DNA of 64,000 nt from Erodium maritimum (GCA_963921825.1 OY997588.1:9810001-9874000); one strand, 5' to 3'. Counted from the first letter of the stretch, positions 24,820 through 37,099 are shown. The notes: generated by a model not told the origin, from the sequence alone. Translations and numbers: made by a program.

Positions 24820-24950
24820 CAGATCCGTGATGGATCCCGTGACGGGCGACGTCACGGATCTGTGAGGGAGTCCGTGACGGCACTCGTCACGGCTCCGTGA
24901 CGGTAACCGTGAGGGTTGGCGTCACGGATCCGTGACCAGGTCCGTGGCCG
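24820..24950. repeat. cluster of CACGG(A)TCCGTG palindromes in the outer LTR
   Basis: This is the counterpart of the cluster at 23150-23285. It contains GATCCGTGATGGATC, GTCACGGATCTGTGAG, GTCACGGCTCCGTGACGG and similar units, and can form many alternative hairpins. Confidence 0.8.
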
Positions 24951-26514
24951 AGCATGGTGGGGGTTTCTTCGGGTGTTTTTTCACCTTGGTTGATCTTGGT
25001 TTTGAGCTGAACTTTGTAAGGGCTTTGGGGGTCTTACTTGCTGTTTAAGTGGAGTCTAATTAACGTTTTTTTGTGTCCAAGACTTTGGGGATCGAGCTAG
25101 AGGAGCAAAGATCACGCCGGGACCCGAGTGAAGAACAGAGTGATGACCACCGGGCTTATCATCAGAGTGTTGAGAGGAAGACCTCGAGGTAGGGAAAGCC
25201 TTAACTCCTCGTTTATGATGCTTAGTATGCATGTTAGGCTAATAAAATTGGAAAGGTCCTAGAAATGCCAATAGGATGCGAATAACTAGAATAATTGTCT
25301 TTCAATTATTAATAACCGGAAGTGTCTAGTGGTGAATGATTAGGATGCCAATCACTAGTGTAACTCGCTTTCAATACTTGAGAATTGTTTTACTGGTAGA
25401 GCGGCCTTGGCAAAGCCCTCGGATTAGTTGCGTGTTAGGATCACATGCTTGGTTGTTTGGTTGCTTAGTGGATAGGCTAAAGAGTCTTATGGAACTAGTT
25501 GAATTGAATGTATTTGAATGCTCGATTGAAGGTTTTTATGATTGGTTGATTAAACTCCCGCTTGACTGTTGAATGTATTTGAATGATTTCTTGATTTACT
25601 TAAATGGCTGCTTGGAGCATCGACTATGACTGGTTGTACCGAGCGGTGCAATCAGGTGATCGATGCCCCGATGGGTCGTGACTGGTAAGTGAACGGTAAG
25701 TTGTGATTGTGTGATTCGTGTGTTTGATTATGTGATTCGTGTGCGGTGTATTGTGGTGAAACGGTGATGCGTGAGCTATGTGTGATAGTGGATTGGTGTT
25801 CGTTGGGATTGGATTGCTTCGTGGTTCGGTTTGAGTGTGTGATTCAATTATTATCTGACTATTATTGAATTGCCCAAGTGTATGCTTCCTATGGGAGTAA
25901 TACCTTGGTTCCCGAGGACATAAAATCCTTTGGAGACGTTTCTGAGAATCCCGATGATAAGCGCCCCGAAGGGTTGTTTCCGGTCGCCTCAATGATATGC
26001 GTCTCCTCTGGATTTGAGGGAAAATCCGAGAGGACACATCATATGTGGATCGGAGGGTGGTGACTTCATGTGCCACGGCATTGGATGGATTACCTATTAC
26101 CCGTGTTTGTTAAGAACTATCTTGTTGACTTTACTGTTGATTTTAGTGCGTTTAAAGTCCACCTTGTTATGGATTTTCCCTACTGAGCGCAAGCTCATCC
26201 CTATGAGTTTATTGTTGTGTTTACAGGCTTGATTGAGGAGTAGAGGCTCGGGAGCTTCTTGGTGTGGGTCTCTGTAGAGACTTCGCTTTTATTTTATTTC
26301 TGTTTGGAACAAACCTTGTGGAGGATTATTATTACACCCCTGGAGGGTTATTTATGTTTTAAACCGAATTTTGTGGATTTGGGTTTCATATTGGAGTTTT
26401 TCAGGAACTTATTGTTGAGTTATTGCCTTTAAATCATTTATTACTAGTCATGCCTCGAGTCCGGGCAAGAACCGGATTTGGGGTGTGACACATTCTATCT
26501 GTCATGATAATTAA

Positions 26515-27310
26515 GGATGGCAATGGGTAGGGTATGAGTCGGGTTTTGTGATTCCCGTACCCTACCCGATTTGCATACCCAATGCACGTATCCTATCTAT
26601 GCCCGGTCAATATCTTACCCAATCTCTACCTGTTCTGGTCGGGTATTATCCTACCCGATTCGTTCATATGACATGTGGATTACAAGACAAAAAAAATTAG
26701 GTACTAAGTAACCATATGATATAAATTTAAGTAGCCAAAACTATAAAATTTTAGAAACCTTTTCATATCTCAAGTGTCAACATACAAAAATCTTAAAAAC
26801 AAGTAACATCCAAGCAAAAATAATCTATTTCAAAATTTTCTTTTCGATGATCAATAAACTCAAATGAACTCTAGCTAGTAGTTATCCATGCATAATGAAT
26901 CAAGTCTTCTCATCATTTCCAAGCCTCTGGTTGGTCTCACGGAAGCTAAACAGTCGGCGATGGTCTCTATTGTAGATTTTTTTTTATCAGCAAAGCATTA
27001 TACAAATTCTACATTGTAGACTTGTAGTGTTGCGTGCCTCTTTGTAATTGTGTGGTGTTATGAACTTATAAGTTATGACGGTACAATTTGTTAATTGTAA
27101 TTGATTTATTATTAGGTTTATTATTGTCAACTTATTTATATATATAATATGTTTTTATAAGATCGGATCGGGTTCGGGTGGGTAAGGCCAAATTCGTACC
27201 CGATCAACGAATAATATCCTGCCTGATTAAAATAATACCCGATAAATAACATATCCAATCGGATCGGATACGTCGGATACCCGTCGGATTTGAGTTATTT
27301 TGCCATCTGT
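26515..27310. mobile_element. hAT-type non-autonomous element
   Basis: The ends are GGATGGCAAT at the left and the complement ACAGATGGCAA at the right, the usual short hAT TIR. The flanking 8-mers ATAATTAA (26507-26514) and ATAATTGA (27311-27318) match at 7 of 8, the hAT TSD length. Subterminal regions are rich in GGGTA/TACCC phrases on both sides. No transposase is encoded in these 796 bp. Confidence 0.75.
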
Positions 27311-27653
27311 ATAATTGATAATCAACATGATTGCGTTCACCCCCTTTATTTAAATATCATATGGTACAGTTAATTGTTTCTAATTGTATACTAATGGTGT
27401 GTGAAATAAAAATGAAAAGATTCCAGAGCATTAATTTATTTTATTATTTCGAACATAGAACCCTACCATCTGATCATCATCCTTGATTGGGTCGTTGTCG
27501 CCCAGGAACAAGAATTAGGTAATAATGAAACTAATTTATTTATAGGAACACGGATTAGGCACTAATGAGAGTATTTTAATGTGGAAACACCTACGGATAA
27601 GTCGTTGAGCCGGTCCTATATTATTGTGAATGAATGTCTTATGATAATTTGTC

Positions 27654-28073
27654 GGGTAAACTACAAATGCATACCCTGAAATTGTCACGTTTAACCGACG
27701 ATTATCCTGAAGTTTAAAGTTAACTAATACATACCCTGAAGTTACGAGTTGTAACTCAAAACCCAGCTAAAATGACGAAAATACCCTTAGTGATTTTTTA
27801 AATATTTTTTAAAAATATAAATGAAGTGATTTTTTAAATAAAAATGAAGTCATTTAATAAGTAAATATATATATATATATAACAAAAGTAATTTTTAAAT
27901 AATTTTTTTAACATAATTATTGAAATGTAATTGAGGGTATTTTCGTCATTTTAGCTGACGGAGGGGTTTTGAGTTACAACTCGTAATTTTAGGGTATGCA
28001 TTAGTTAACTTTAAACTTCATGGTATTCATCGTTAAACGTGTATACTTAAAGATATGCATTTGTAGTTTACCC
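27654..28073. mobile_element. MULE-type MITE, 420 bp
   Basis: The terminal inverted repeats are long, about 140 bases. The left starts GGGTAAACTACAAATGCATA and the complement of the right starts GGGTAAACTACAAATGCATAT. Inside the arms GTTACGAGTTGTAACTCAAA pairs with its inverted copy. The flanking 9-mers TAATTTGTC and TAATTGGTT match at 7 of 9. It has no coding capacity. Confidence 0.75.
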
Positions 28074-28444
28074 TAATTGGTTTTACGGTTCCCAAAGTTA
28101 AATCACATAAATGGTTAAGTATTTAAATTCTTGCCGGATAGATAAAGACACGGTCATATTTAAGGTTTTATGCGGCGAGAGTATTTATTTTGTTGAGCCT
28201 TGGACTATTACGATGTTTTCATGAACAATAAAACTCCACTATGCATAAAGAGGTTTTAGGGGAGGAAGTAGTTTTTTTTTTTTTTGAGGAAAGGGGAGGA
28301 AGGAAGTAGTTTGATCGCCTGATTCGTTAAGAGCAGCCATAGTGGGTTACATTACATAAAAAAAAATTGTCTTTATATTTTATTATCTATTTTTTAAATT
28401 CTGGATTTTTCATCGAAGACGTTGTATCAGTTTGTTTTATATTT

Positions 28445-29455
28445 TTTTAAGCATTCGGAAGAAATTTTATTGATATAAAGATAAACGGGTTATAGTGACC
28501 GTATTGTACAAAAATGGACATCAACTAATAGGATGCGATACAGTTTCAGTGACAACTGAAACACTGATCCTACAACTAAATGTTCGGTATAGCCTAGGGA
28601 GATGCTAGGGAGTGATTCCTTATTCGGACTGTACTTGGTGCTGTGAATCCATGAGACTTTTTTCCGTCTCGACCTGAGTGGTTTTGCTATGTCGTAGCAT
28701 CCGTCCTAGGAGTATGTTAGGGAAAGGAGAAGGTTGGCATCAGATGGTCTGATTCACAAAGGTTGGAGTCAAGCTCCTCATCGACACCCCGAGGTTCCCC
28801 AAGTGACTCATGGAGACCCGAGAGGACTGCTTGACAGACCTCGCATCCGTCCTAGCGAGGCAAAAGTCACTGGAATTAAACAGCCAAGCATGGACAGATG
28901 GCAGCAGGGCCTTTGCCTTCAGATCGTGTCGAGGGCAGGGCAGATCGTGAGCCTCCAAGGCCACAGTGGGCACACAGTCCTCGACGAAGGTTTCCTCCGC
29001 ATGTGTCGCCTTTGGAGAAGGTAGAGATGTGGTTGGAGATGGAAACCCTAGACGAGGGTCGTGGGGATCCGACGCGAAGGGGACGGGTGTAGGCGTTCCT
29101 TCTGGTACCAGCACGAGGCATGATGCTTCCTAAACAGGTGCTCCCAGATGAAGCTTAGAAAAGGAGGCCGACGTCATCACAGTAAGAGGACAGAAGTGGA
29201 AAGGAGATGGATGGGATGCCTTCTTCGTGGGCGTTAGAGAAGCTGGCATGAGAGAAGGATGCCCTGGTGAGGGAGGCACCGAAGGGGAAGTACTCACTGG
29301 ATGCGAGAGGCTCGTGTGATCGAGGGATAAGACTGAGACCTATGAGGAGAGTGGAGTTTTAGGACTGACTACACAAAGAGGGGATAACATTCTTCTCCAC
29401 AAACTAGGGTCGACGGCATAGAGAAGAAAGAGCAACATGATGCCCATAAAGTTTT
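28445..29455 (-). mobile_element. non-LTR retroposon with 16-bp TSD
   Basis: The flanking repeats AGTTTGTTTTATATTT (28429-28444) and AGTCTGTTTTATATTT (29456-29471) match at 15 of 16. On the minus strand it ends with AATAAAATTTC, then CGAATGCTT and an A-run, so a polyadenylation signal precedes the tail. The body is GC-rich. The 124-codon minus-strand frame at 29114-28740 has no recognisable domain. Structure and size (1.0 kb) resemble 8975-10064 and 19285-20137. Confidence 0.82.
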
Positions 29456-29471
29456 AGTCTGTTTTATATTT

Positions 29472-29929
29472 GAATGCTTGTATATTAATAAACTCTCATT
29501 GTAATGAATTATAAGCAATGAACTGTTATTTCTATCAATTCAATTTTCAAATTTAAATTATCGGTTTTTATTTCTCAGTCCATTCAATTTTCTTGATCGA
29601 GTTGTCTATTCCAAGTTAGTCCATTCAAGATTCGTAGATAATACGTCTCATCCAAGTCAGACATGAAATATATTCGTAGTCTGCTCTCTTACCTCTAGGG
29701 TTCACACCATAACGACCATTGTTTGAGAAGACTAGGGTTATGTCGATATGGGTTTGTACCCCGCTTTTCAGTTGCGGGATCCTGTGTCTTGTTTAGTGCT
29801 GATGGGGACTTAGGGTTTTGTGATAGAGTTTTCTTCAGGTTTTTGTGCCTCCATTTTGAGGTGGTTGTTTGGGTACTGACAACGGACTAGCAACGACCTC
29901 TCGTCAGGATCTATGAGTGCATCTACTCA
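29472..29929. other. intergenic, no gene recognised
   Basis: Nothing recognisable in the first half. The part near 29900 probably continues the decayed LINE that follows. Confidence 0.4.
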
Positions 29930-30226
29930 GTAGACGGTAAACCAAGGTACATACATGTATCCTCCACCTCTCACATTCCCAGTATCTCCGTTACTAGTTC
30001 ATAACTCTGTAGCATATCGATCCCCACCCCTGCCACATGGCTTATAGCTCCTGAAAATATCATCAGTAAAAAATAGGTGTGAAATAGCTAGAGCATGCCT
30101 CGCTACCTTACAACCCCATATCCGCCCTTCCCTCTCACCCTTTTGAATAAGACGGGATAACCTCTCAACACAAATTATAAACAGGTTGGGTGAAAGAGAG
30201 TCCACTTGACGGATTCTGTCACGCCC
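29930..30226 (-). pseudogene. LINE reverse-transcriptase fragment
   Basis: On the minus strand the sequence reads IRQVDSLSPNLFIICVERLS, then GCKVARHALAISHLFFTDDI, matching the plant L1 block RQGDPLSPYLF ... HLFFADD. FTDD stands in place of the catalytic FADD. Past a stop, CMYLGLPS corresponds to the conserved YLGLP motif. The upstream part is cut exactly at the end of the adjacent LTR (TGTCACG at 30227). It is dead. Confidence 0.8.
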
Positions 30227-31992
30227 CAAATCCGGTTTGACCAGATCCGAGACGCGAACTTACAATAAATAATTAATAAAAGGGACGAATTAAAATAGGT
30301 AAACTCAAATATAATAATAAACCAAAACGGAAGAGTCTACAGCTCATAAAACCAGTACATAGGGTTTAGTTCAAAAATAACTGCACGTCTCTAGACCTAC
30401 TAGACAAGACCCTCGCCAGCTCCCAAGCTCGGCTGTGTCCTGCTAGCACAAATCCCGCTCAACACCTGAAAGACAACAAGTAAGGGGGTGAGCTTTCGCT
30501 CAGTAGGAAAAGTAGTTAAGGTAATGAACATCGGCTCACCACCACGAGTAACCGTCCAATTAGGGCATACTAGTACAGCACAGCTAACCGCCAAACCGGT
30601 CTCATAACCAAACTTACAACGCACTCAAGCGACCACTTACACTCAATAAAACATCAACCAAACAGAAAACGTATCACACACAAAGCAACCAACACACGTC
30701 CCGTACCGCATTCCCCAAACTCCATCATATCATACCGGAAAGTCATTGTATCATCTCGGATTGCCCCTCGGTCCAGAGGAGACACATGCGTCGAGGCTAC
30801 CGAAAACATCCCTAAGGGGACACATATCATCGGTGCTCTTGGAAATGTCCCAAAAGGATCATAGATCATCGGGGTAGAAACACGACACCTAGTGCCTAAT
30901 ACGACCCGTAGGCCCAACACGACCCGTAGGCCCAATACGACCCGCAGGCCCAATCACGACCCGCAGACCCAATCACGACCCGCAGGCCCAACACGACCCG
31001 TAGGCCCAATACGACCCACATACCCAATACGAACCGTAGGCCCAAAATGACCCGTAGGCCCAATACGACCCGCATGCCCAATCACAACCGTCGGCCTAGA
31101 TGTCCTACACCGGCATACCCCCTCGATGTAGGCATCGTACCGGAATAACACACCGGGGGACCGCGCATACGTGGGACCACATCGTAGGCCTAGGTACTAC
31201 CCCACACCGACACACCCCCTCAGTGCAGGTACCATACCGGAATACAACTCCTCTTGGAACACACCTCAAGATAATACCACGCATCGTAATGCCACAGATC
31301 AAACACGGCTCACCAAGCCCAACAATCTTACCACAAATACACGACACGTCGGTCTATCACTCACCCGACCATATCACAACCAATGAGTCACATCATATCA
31401 GTCACGGCACACTTGCCCACACATAGCAACCACATGTTACACTGAGTATAATAAGTCTTGACTCTTAATCTTATCGACACTAAGTCACACAATAAGCATC
31501 TCAATCAAGATCTGACATTTCAATCAGCACACAACCTAAGGCTCGACATGGCCATTCTACCAGCACGTCAATTTCCCAGAATATTGAAAGCGGCTGAACT
31601 AGGGATTTACATCATATATGCACACTAAGACTCGTCCGATTATTATATAATATAAACGATCGTTCCAGTTTTATTATTACCTAGCATGCATACTAGTAAC
31701 TTTTCGTAATTAAACCGGTATTCCCTACTTTCACTACCTCAAGAAGAACCAACAGCTACGTCTCCTAGCTGCTGACGTCCGGGCCTACCTCCGGTCTTCT
31801 CGGGCGAAGTCAAAGTCTGATTTTAACAGGTAAACTTCACAATCAGTCCCAATACAGTCCGAATCAATCCTCTAATTATTAATTTAGTCCTTTAAATCTC
31901 CATTTTAAATTATTTTAAATTATTAAATAATTATTTTATTCTGCCCGACCCGGTTCTGACCCGGATACGAAATCCGAACCCGAATCTGACCC
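30227..31992 (-). mobile_element. LTR of the TGTAAGACC...GTGACA family, 5' part diverged
   Basis: The 3' end on the minus strand (CCAAATCC ... GCGTGACA complement at 30227) and the conserved phrases for the polyadenylation region and the GGTAGGGAA block near 31710-31750 match the LTRs at 21.3-26.5 kb. The upstream edge near 31992 is not a TG terminus and no second TSD copy of GATTC (30222-30226) was found, so the 5' end is lost or recombined. It sits inside a LINE. Confidence 0.6.
30895..31085 (-). repeat. 18/19-bp minisatellite within the LTR
   Basis: About ten tandem units of the type CCCAATACGACCCGTAGG, with a 19-bp variant CCCAATCACGACCCGCAGG. The repetitive translations of this block (RVVLGL repeats) are by-products. 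The other LTR copies in this window lack the array, so it is a local expansion. Confidence 0.85.
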
Positions 31993-32812
31993 CCTTTCCT
32001 TGTGTCCCAATCTCTCTCAACGGAAACAGAAATCGGGAAGTCTCTTATATTGCAATCGCACCACTGTTGGTTTTAAGTCTTTCCCTAGCGTAATCTTTGT
32101 GGTATTCTTCAGCGGCTAGCGGCTTACCAATCCTCCTTCATACACGAACCCTAATGTAATCCTTCCATGCTCTTCCATCCTTTGCACAATCAGTTTCGAC
32201 AAACTGCCCTACCTTGTTGCCAATCACCTCACCCACCACCTTGGTTAGGGCTTTAAACGGTAGGTTAGACGCGTGAAGCCAAATTGCAGTGGATTCAAAC
32301 CAGATTTTTGAGATTTCGTCCTCCGGTGTGAATTTAGCCAGTGCAACCAGGGCGTTATTGAAGCTCCATGGTTCCATCTCTAGTACTTTGTTCCTGTCCT
32401 TCTCTGATTTGAATAAAAACTCGGTAATTTAGGAGTTAAGTTTGGATTTCCAGTTCCTCTACATCCCATGCGTTCTTCATAACCGTTTTGATAACCTCCT
32501 TCATATACTTTTTCTCGGTTAATACCTTTGTTGCTAGACCGATCTTATACTTCTTCCCCCCAAATTCAAGACCTCGTCTGGAATCACGGTTTCCTCTTCA
32601 TCATCGCTGTCTATTACCACTCCGCTCAACTTCTCAGGTATTTCGTCCATTAGTCGAAGTCCCCTTCTCCTTGCATGCAGAAATCGTCCCTTCCACTTGC
32701 TGGATCACCGGAAAAAAGCGTACCGTTCTCTACACTTCACAGGGTGGCGGAACCCTAACTTTTAGACCGACGAAACCGGACCAAAGACAAAATCGCTATC
32801 TAGTTATTTGAT
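31993..32812 (-). pseudogene. LINE ORF1/DUF4283-zinc-knuckle fragment
   Basis: The minus strand reads MDEIPEKLSGVVIDSDDEEE (from about 32660), then a frame-broken DUF4283 domain: KSEKDRNKVLEMEPWSFNNA, AIWLHASNLPFKALTKVVGE and GRAWKDYIRVRV. It ends in a damaged CCHC knuckle (PDFCFR, stop, ERLGHKERG). This is the 5' half of a plant LINE. The several kilobases that should lie between the knuckle and the RT block at 30226 are missing and an LTR is there instead. Confidence 0.75.
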
Positions 32813-34320
32813 TTTAAATGTAACTATATTTCTTACTTTTTTTTTAAATGTGCAATACGAAAGCAAGGATAACACTAGCTCACATAAACAAAGTGATGAA
32901 CTCAAAATTGCAGAATATATCTCAACAATATTTGCAAACACAGAAAGAGTGTGAAGAGTGAAAACCCATGACCTATTTGTGTGATACAAACTCCAAACCA
33001 ACCCTATCCTAAACCTTTCACAAGGCAACTAAAATCAAGGTAAAAGCCATAAAGTGCAGCACCTTGTCAATAATGTCAAACTCACCACTACTATCAATTT
33101 AAGCTTTAAGCACAAGGATCCATACATAAAAGAACACTACCAACATAAATACAATTTGGAACGAACTCATTTATGAAAATCACGCATAATAACTTTGTTT
33201 CTAAAACACAACTTCACATCAAAATTTTCCCCTCATATTCAAATACCTCCAATGAAAAATAATCAATTAGCTTTGTTTGCAAGATTTATGTTATACAGTG
33301 CGACTTTAAAGTACAATGGATATGATTAAATACATAAAAACATTTTTTTTAATCAAAATTGTTAACTTTCTCCTATTTTTTTATCCGGTAATGTCTCTGT
33401 TGTGCATCTAATCGATAGATACCCATCGGAGGGTCCTCTTTCGATCCCTATGTTCCTCTACAAAAGGTCAAGTATAAAATCCCAAAACATTAAGTCCAAT
33501 AAAAATAATGCTTTAAAGTAAGTTGTGGCACATATCATCCTACCCACCTTTCATTGAATTGGAAGATTCTTTGCTTCACCATGTCCTTGGCATGATACAA
33601 TAAGTACATAGGCAAAATCTACTGTGTATGAGACAAAAATTCCATGGCCTATTCTTCCATCCCATTGAAAGCCATAGTTCCTATGTCCATAGTAGCCCAC
33701 TTTTTTTTGCTGAAATAGGTTCCCAAAAATATGGTAACGGCCGTCTTAAGTCAATCTGACATATAAAAAGTTAAACATTTTAAAAAATACAAGCGACCGG
33801 ATATATAATAAGTTCATTGGTTTTTTTTCATGCATGTGTTGAGTGTTCCAAAGAAAGCTAGACAAATATGAAAGTATCTTTTGTTGGAACTATTAAGGAA
33901 AATAGGATTCAAATGGTGATGTATATGGAATGATAAACACATCTTGTTTTGATTTCTAAATGTGAACAAGAGCCCGGTGCGAAAGAGATAAAAATTAATG
34001 GTACCATCAAGACTTTGAAGAACCTAAGAAGATAGGTAATTGGATAAAAGAAGGACATTGGAGAAGAAGTCTTTATCTACATCTACATGAAACTGGTCTA
34101 CAACATTTTATGGACCAGACAGCATAATAATATATAATAAGCTACTTTCTTTCGATTACAAAATATTTAAATAACAAAAGAGATGAAGAAAAGACTGAGA
34201 ACGAACGTCTTTTTTTGTTGTCATAGTATGAGACCCACATTTACAAGATGATGATCAAAGTAAAATTTCTATTCCTGCTATAACACACACCTGTAACAAT
34301 CCATAGATGCCCTTGGCAAT
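32813..34320. other. AT-rich intergenic region and MYB 3' flank
   Basis: No gene is recognised. The segment just below 34320 is presumably the 3' UTR of the MYB gene. Confidence 0.5.
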
Positions 34321-35626
34321 TCAAAGGGTCTGTCCAAAAGCCATGGCAAGTCTCTGAAGCTCCTTAGCAGTCATGTCTGGACCAGATGATGGCTGCGAAC
34401 TCGACTGCTGGGTGTGAGGCCAGGAACCAGTAATCATTGGGCCGTCTGTGATGAACTCCAACGATTCGGGTTTTATCATGTCAGCGTACATAGACTGGGA
34501 GCTGTTTTGATGCAATGTGGTTCCTAGCAGAAATGGAGTTTGGAGATATTCAGACCATTTGATGTCATCTGCTGTTTCGCCTACCAATTGGGTCATGTCC
34601 TTGTCTAATTTGGCGCAATCGGGGCCGTTGAGTCCCCAGGAGAAGCTGCTGCTGTTGCTGGCATTGTCCCAAGTGACTTGTTGATGATGATCAATGGAGG
34701 GGACGATGTTGGTGGGGCTATAATGATCAGGATTGGGGTTGAAGCAAAGGTTGGTGTTGGGGTTGCTGACGGAGAGGCCTATGTTGGGTCCATAGTTGTT
34801 TAGTGACTGAAAGGAGAAGTAGCCGAGGAGGTCAGGAGGTCCTCCTCGGCAGCTGGTGGAGGAGCTGTCATGGGAGCTGTCGAGGAACAGGTCTTGTGTT
34901 GCAGAGGTTGTCATTGAAGCAGGAGACCTGTTGTTGGGAAGCTGATGATGCTTCTCTTTACTCATGATGTCATGTGTCTCAACCTCGGACAGGGGCTTGT
35001 GGGTGTTGGGGTCAATGCCTCTTTGCCTCAGTTTCTTTTTGATGCACGAGTTCCACAGATTCTTAATCTCGTTGTCGGTCCTCCCGGGCAATTGAGCTGC
35101 GATCTGAGACCACCTGGTAACAACAACAACAACATGGTTAGTTGATACAAAAGTAGTTTACAGAAATTAAACAACCTAGTACACGAAAACTACCTGTTGC
35201 CGAGGACCGCATGGAGCTCAACGATCAAGCTCTCTTCTTGCTGAGAAAATGCACCTCTCTTCAAGTCAGGCCTCAGGTAGTTGATCCATCTCAGCCTGCA
35301 ACTCTTGCCGCACCTCTGCAGACCTGCACAACCATGTATATGAATATGATCGATCAGTCTCGACATGGAGAATGAGAATTACAAGATTCTGACATCGACC
35401 CATTTCATGTTTTTTGAATCTGCATTACATAGACAAAAAAAGGAAGGATTTTTTTTGATGGGTCTAGGTGGAATTGGATAATTAGTAGGGTACCGGCTAG
35501 TTTAGGGACAGAGCTCCAGCATCCATGGCCGTACTTGGTGATGTAATTCAAGAGCTTCTCGTCCTCCTCGGGAGACCAGAGGCCTTTGCGGAGCTTCTGC
35601 TTGTAGCAACAAGAGTGCCTCCCCAT
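34321..35626 (-). CDS. R2R3-MYB transcription factor, MYB61/50/55/86 type (subgroup 13)
   Basis: Three exons can be read: 35626-35494, 35323-35194 and 35113-34321, giving 351 residues. The first two introns fall at the positions standard for R2R3-MYBs. R2 (about residues 12-62) starts [17 protein letters not shown] and R3 (about 65-113) contains [20 protein letters not shown] and [13 protein letters not shown]; the tryptophan and hydrophobic spacing is intact. The N-terminus [18 protein letters not shown] and the sequence [20 protein letters not shown] after R3 are signatures of subgroup 13, whose members act in secondary-wall, mucilage and stomatal carbon-allocation control. The long C-terminal region is Ser/Asn-rich and unstructured. 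It is nuclear by family. The upstream in-frame ATGs at 35773 and beyond belong to the leader; MGRHSCC is the family start. Confidence 0.93.
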
Positions 35627-36599
35627 TTGGAGCCCAACACCACCAACCTGAAAATAATGCTCGAGAGAAAGAGAGAAGTGATAGATAAGGAGGGTTTGAG
35701 AAAATGAAGTGGCAAGCCTGCTGGAGAATCCATTTAATAGGAGTGGAGGTTCCATGAGAAAAGTCACATTCAAGAGGTGATTGAAGATTTTGGACCTATT
35801 TTATTATTTCTTGGGTTTTCTCCATTGGATAGGCCCCACCGAAGGCTGATGATTGGACGGCCAAGATCCAATTTGAGAGATCCGATGGATGGCCAAGATT
35901 CAAAGCAGGGAAGTGTACAATAATTTATCAGTGACTTTTGGTGGCTGACCACATCTGGGGTGCGTATTTGGGCGAACCTTTGTGTTTTTGTAAGTAATGA
36001 AATTGGTCATGTTGTGAATTGTGATAGGGACAAACTCAATTACCCAAACAAAAGCATTCAAATTTCATTAAAGGACTCTTGTATTTCAGGTTGTAGAGGT
36101 ACTCAATAAGTGATATCCACTAAACAGATGTATTAATTGTAAGTAATGAGACTGATCGTATCAATTCGATTGACAATACAATCAAATATATTTACATTAT
36201 TATTTCGTTTAAATTGAACATGCACATGATGTACATAAAAATCAAAACGGTCATAACTATAACATATTTGGCTGAAAGGAAAGAGGGGTGAATTTTCCTT
36301 CTCTTCCAACAATAGGTCTTGGGTGGTGATGGAGTTCGAACAATACCCTACTTTGAAGTTTAAACCCCAAGAGATTCACAGTACAAAAAAGATGAGCCTC
36401 AAGATTTGGAAAGGGAAATGTTTCTAAGGGAGAAGAAATGACCTGATTAGTCATGCCACACAAATTTAGTATTATGCAATAAATACATAATAACAGAAAA
36501 GCTCTATACATACTGTTGCTTTTATCAAGGAAAAGGAATAGTAGTACCAAAAAAAAGAGTTGAATACAAGCCCTCCACACTGGGTGAATTTTGTTTTTA
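35627..36599. other. MYB promoter and intergenic region
   Basis: Pyrimidine-rich 5' leader (complement, near 35690-35640) followed by AT-rich sequence. No gene is seen. Confidence 0.5.
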
Positions 36600-37099
36600 G
36601 TCTTAATAGGATATTGAATTTGAAAAAAACCTCAAGCAAAGATGGAATTTGAAAAAAAACCTTCAAGTTAATGAAAGTTTCAGCTACCTCTTCTACCCTT
36701 GTCTTTAATTGCAAAAAGAGAACCCAAGTTTTTATATTTACAAAACACACCCCAAATACCCAATTTCTATATTTGCAAAACAAACCCAATTCCAAATATC
36801 CCCACAATTTGACCCGACAGGAGCTGCTTCCTTCTCTGCCGTACGTTGACCGCCGTCCAGATCGCCGGCCAGACCGTTCCGAGCGTCGTCCACCACCGTC
36901 CCGACCCTGTCTTCCTCGTAGGCAGTGAGCCCAAGTAAGTAAACCAGAAATGTTAATCTGAAGCTTTAATTTTGAGTCATAGGGTTTTGAGAAAAAAAGG
37001 GTATACACACAAAGGCTATACACACAAAGACTGGAATAGATTGGAAAAGGTCGGAGTAGATTGGAAAAGGGTGGAGTAGAGTAGATGCGGTTTAGGGAA

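Larger units (their letters stand above)
21319..26490 (+). mobile_element. solo LTR (2.6 kb), interrupted by a second copy of itself
   Basis: The element starts TGTAAGACCCGC and ends GGTGTGACA, with 5'-TG...CA-3' termini. A perfect 5-bp TSD CATTC flanks it (21314-21318 and 26491-26495). Removing the nested copy and its TSD leaves about 2,601 bp. There is no primer-binding site, polyprotein or second LTR, so it is best read as a solo LTR left by unequal recombination of a long-LTR retrotransposon, probably Ty3/Gypsy-type. The 3' end contains the hairpin TCCGG-GCAAGAA-CCGGA shared by all copies in this window. Confidence 0.85.

Noticed and set aside
23211..24883. Two similar frames (MPSRTPS...) on opposite strands, looking like paired small genes
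   Set aside because: They are the two arms of the nested inverted LTRs; the similarity reflects LTR duplication and the translation runs through palindromic DNA.
30895..31085. CRISPR-like regular repeat array
   Set aside because: Units are directly adjacent with no spacers, in a plant LTR. It is a minisatellite.
30654..31151. Open frames with RVVLGL repeats
   Set aside because: They are translations of an 18/19-bp minisatellite inside an LTR, not a protein.
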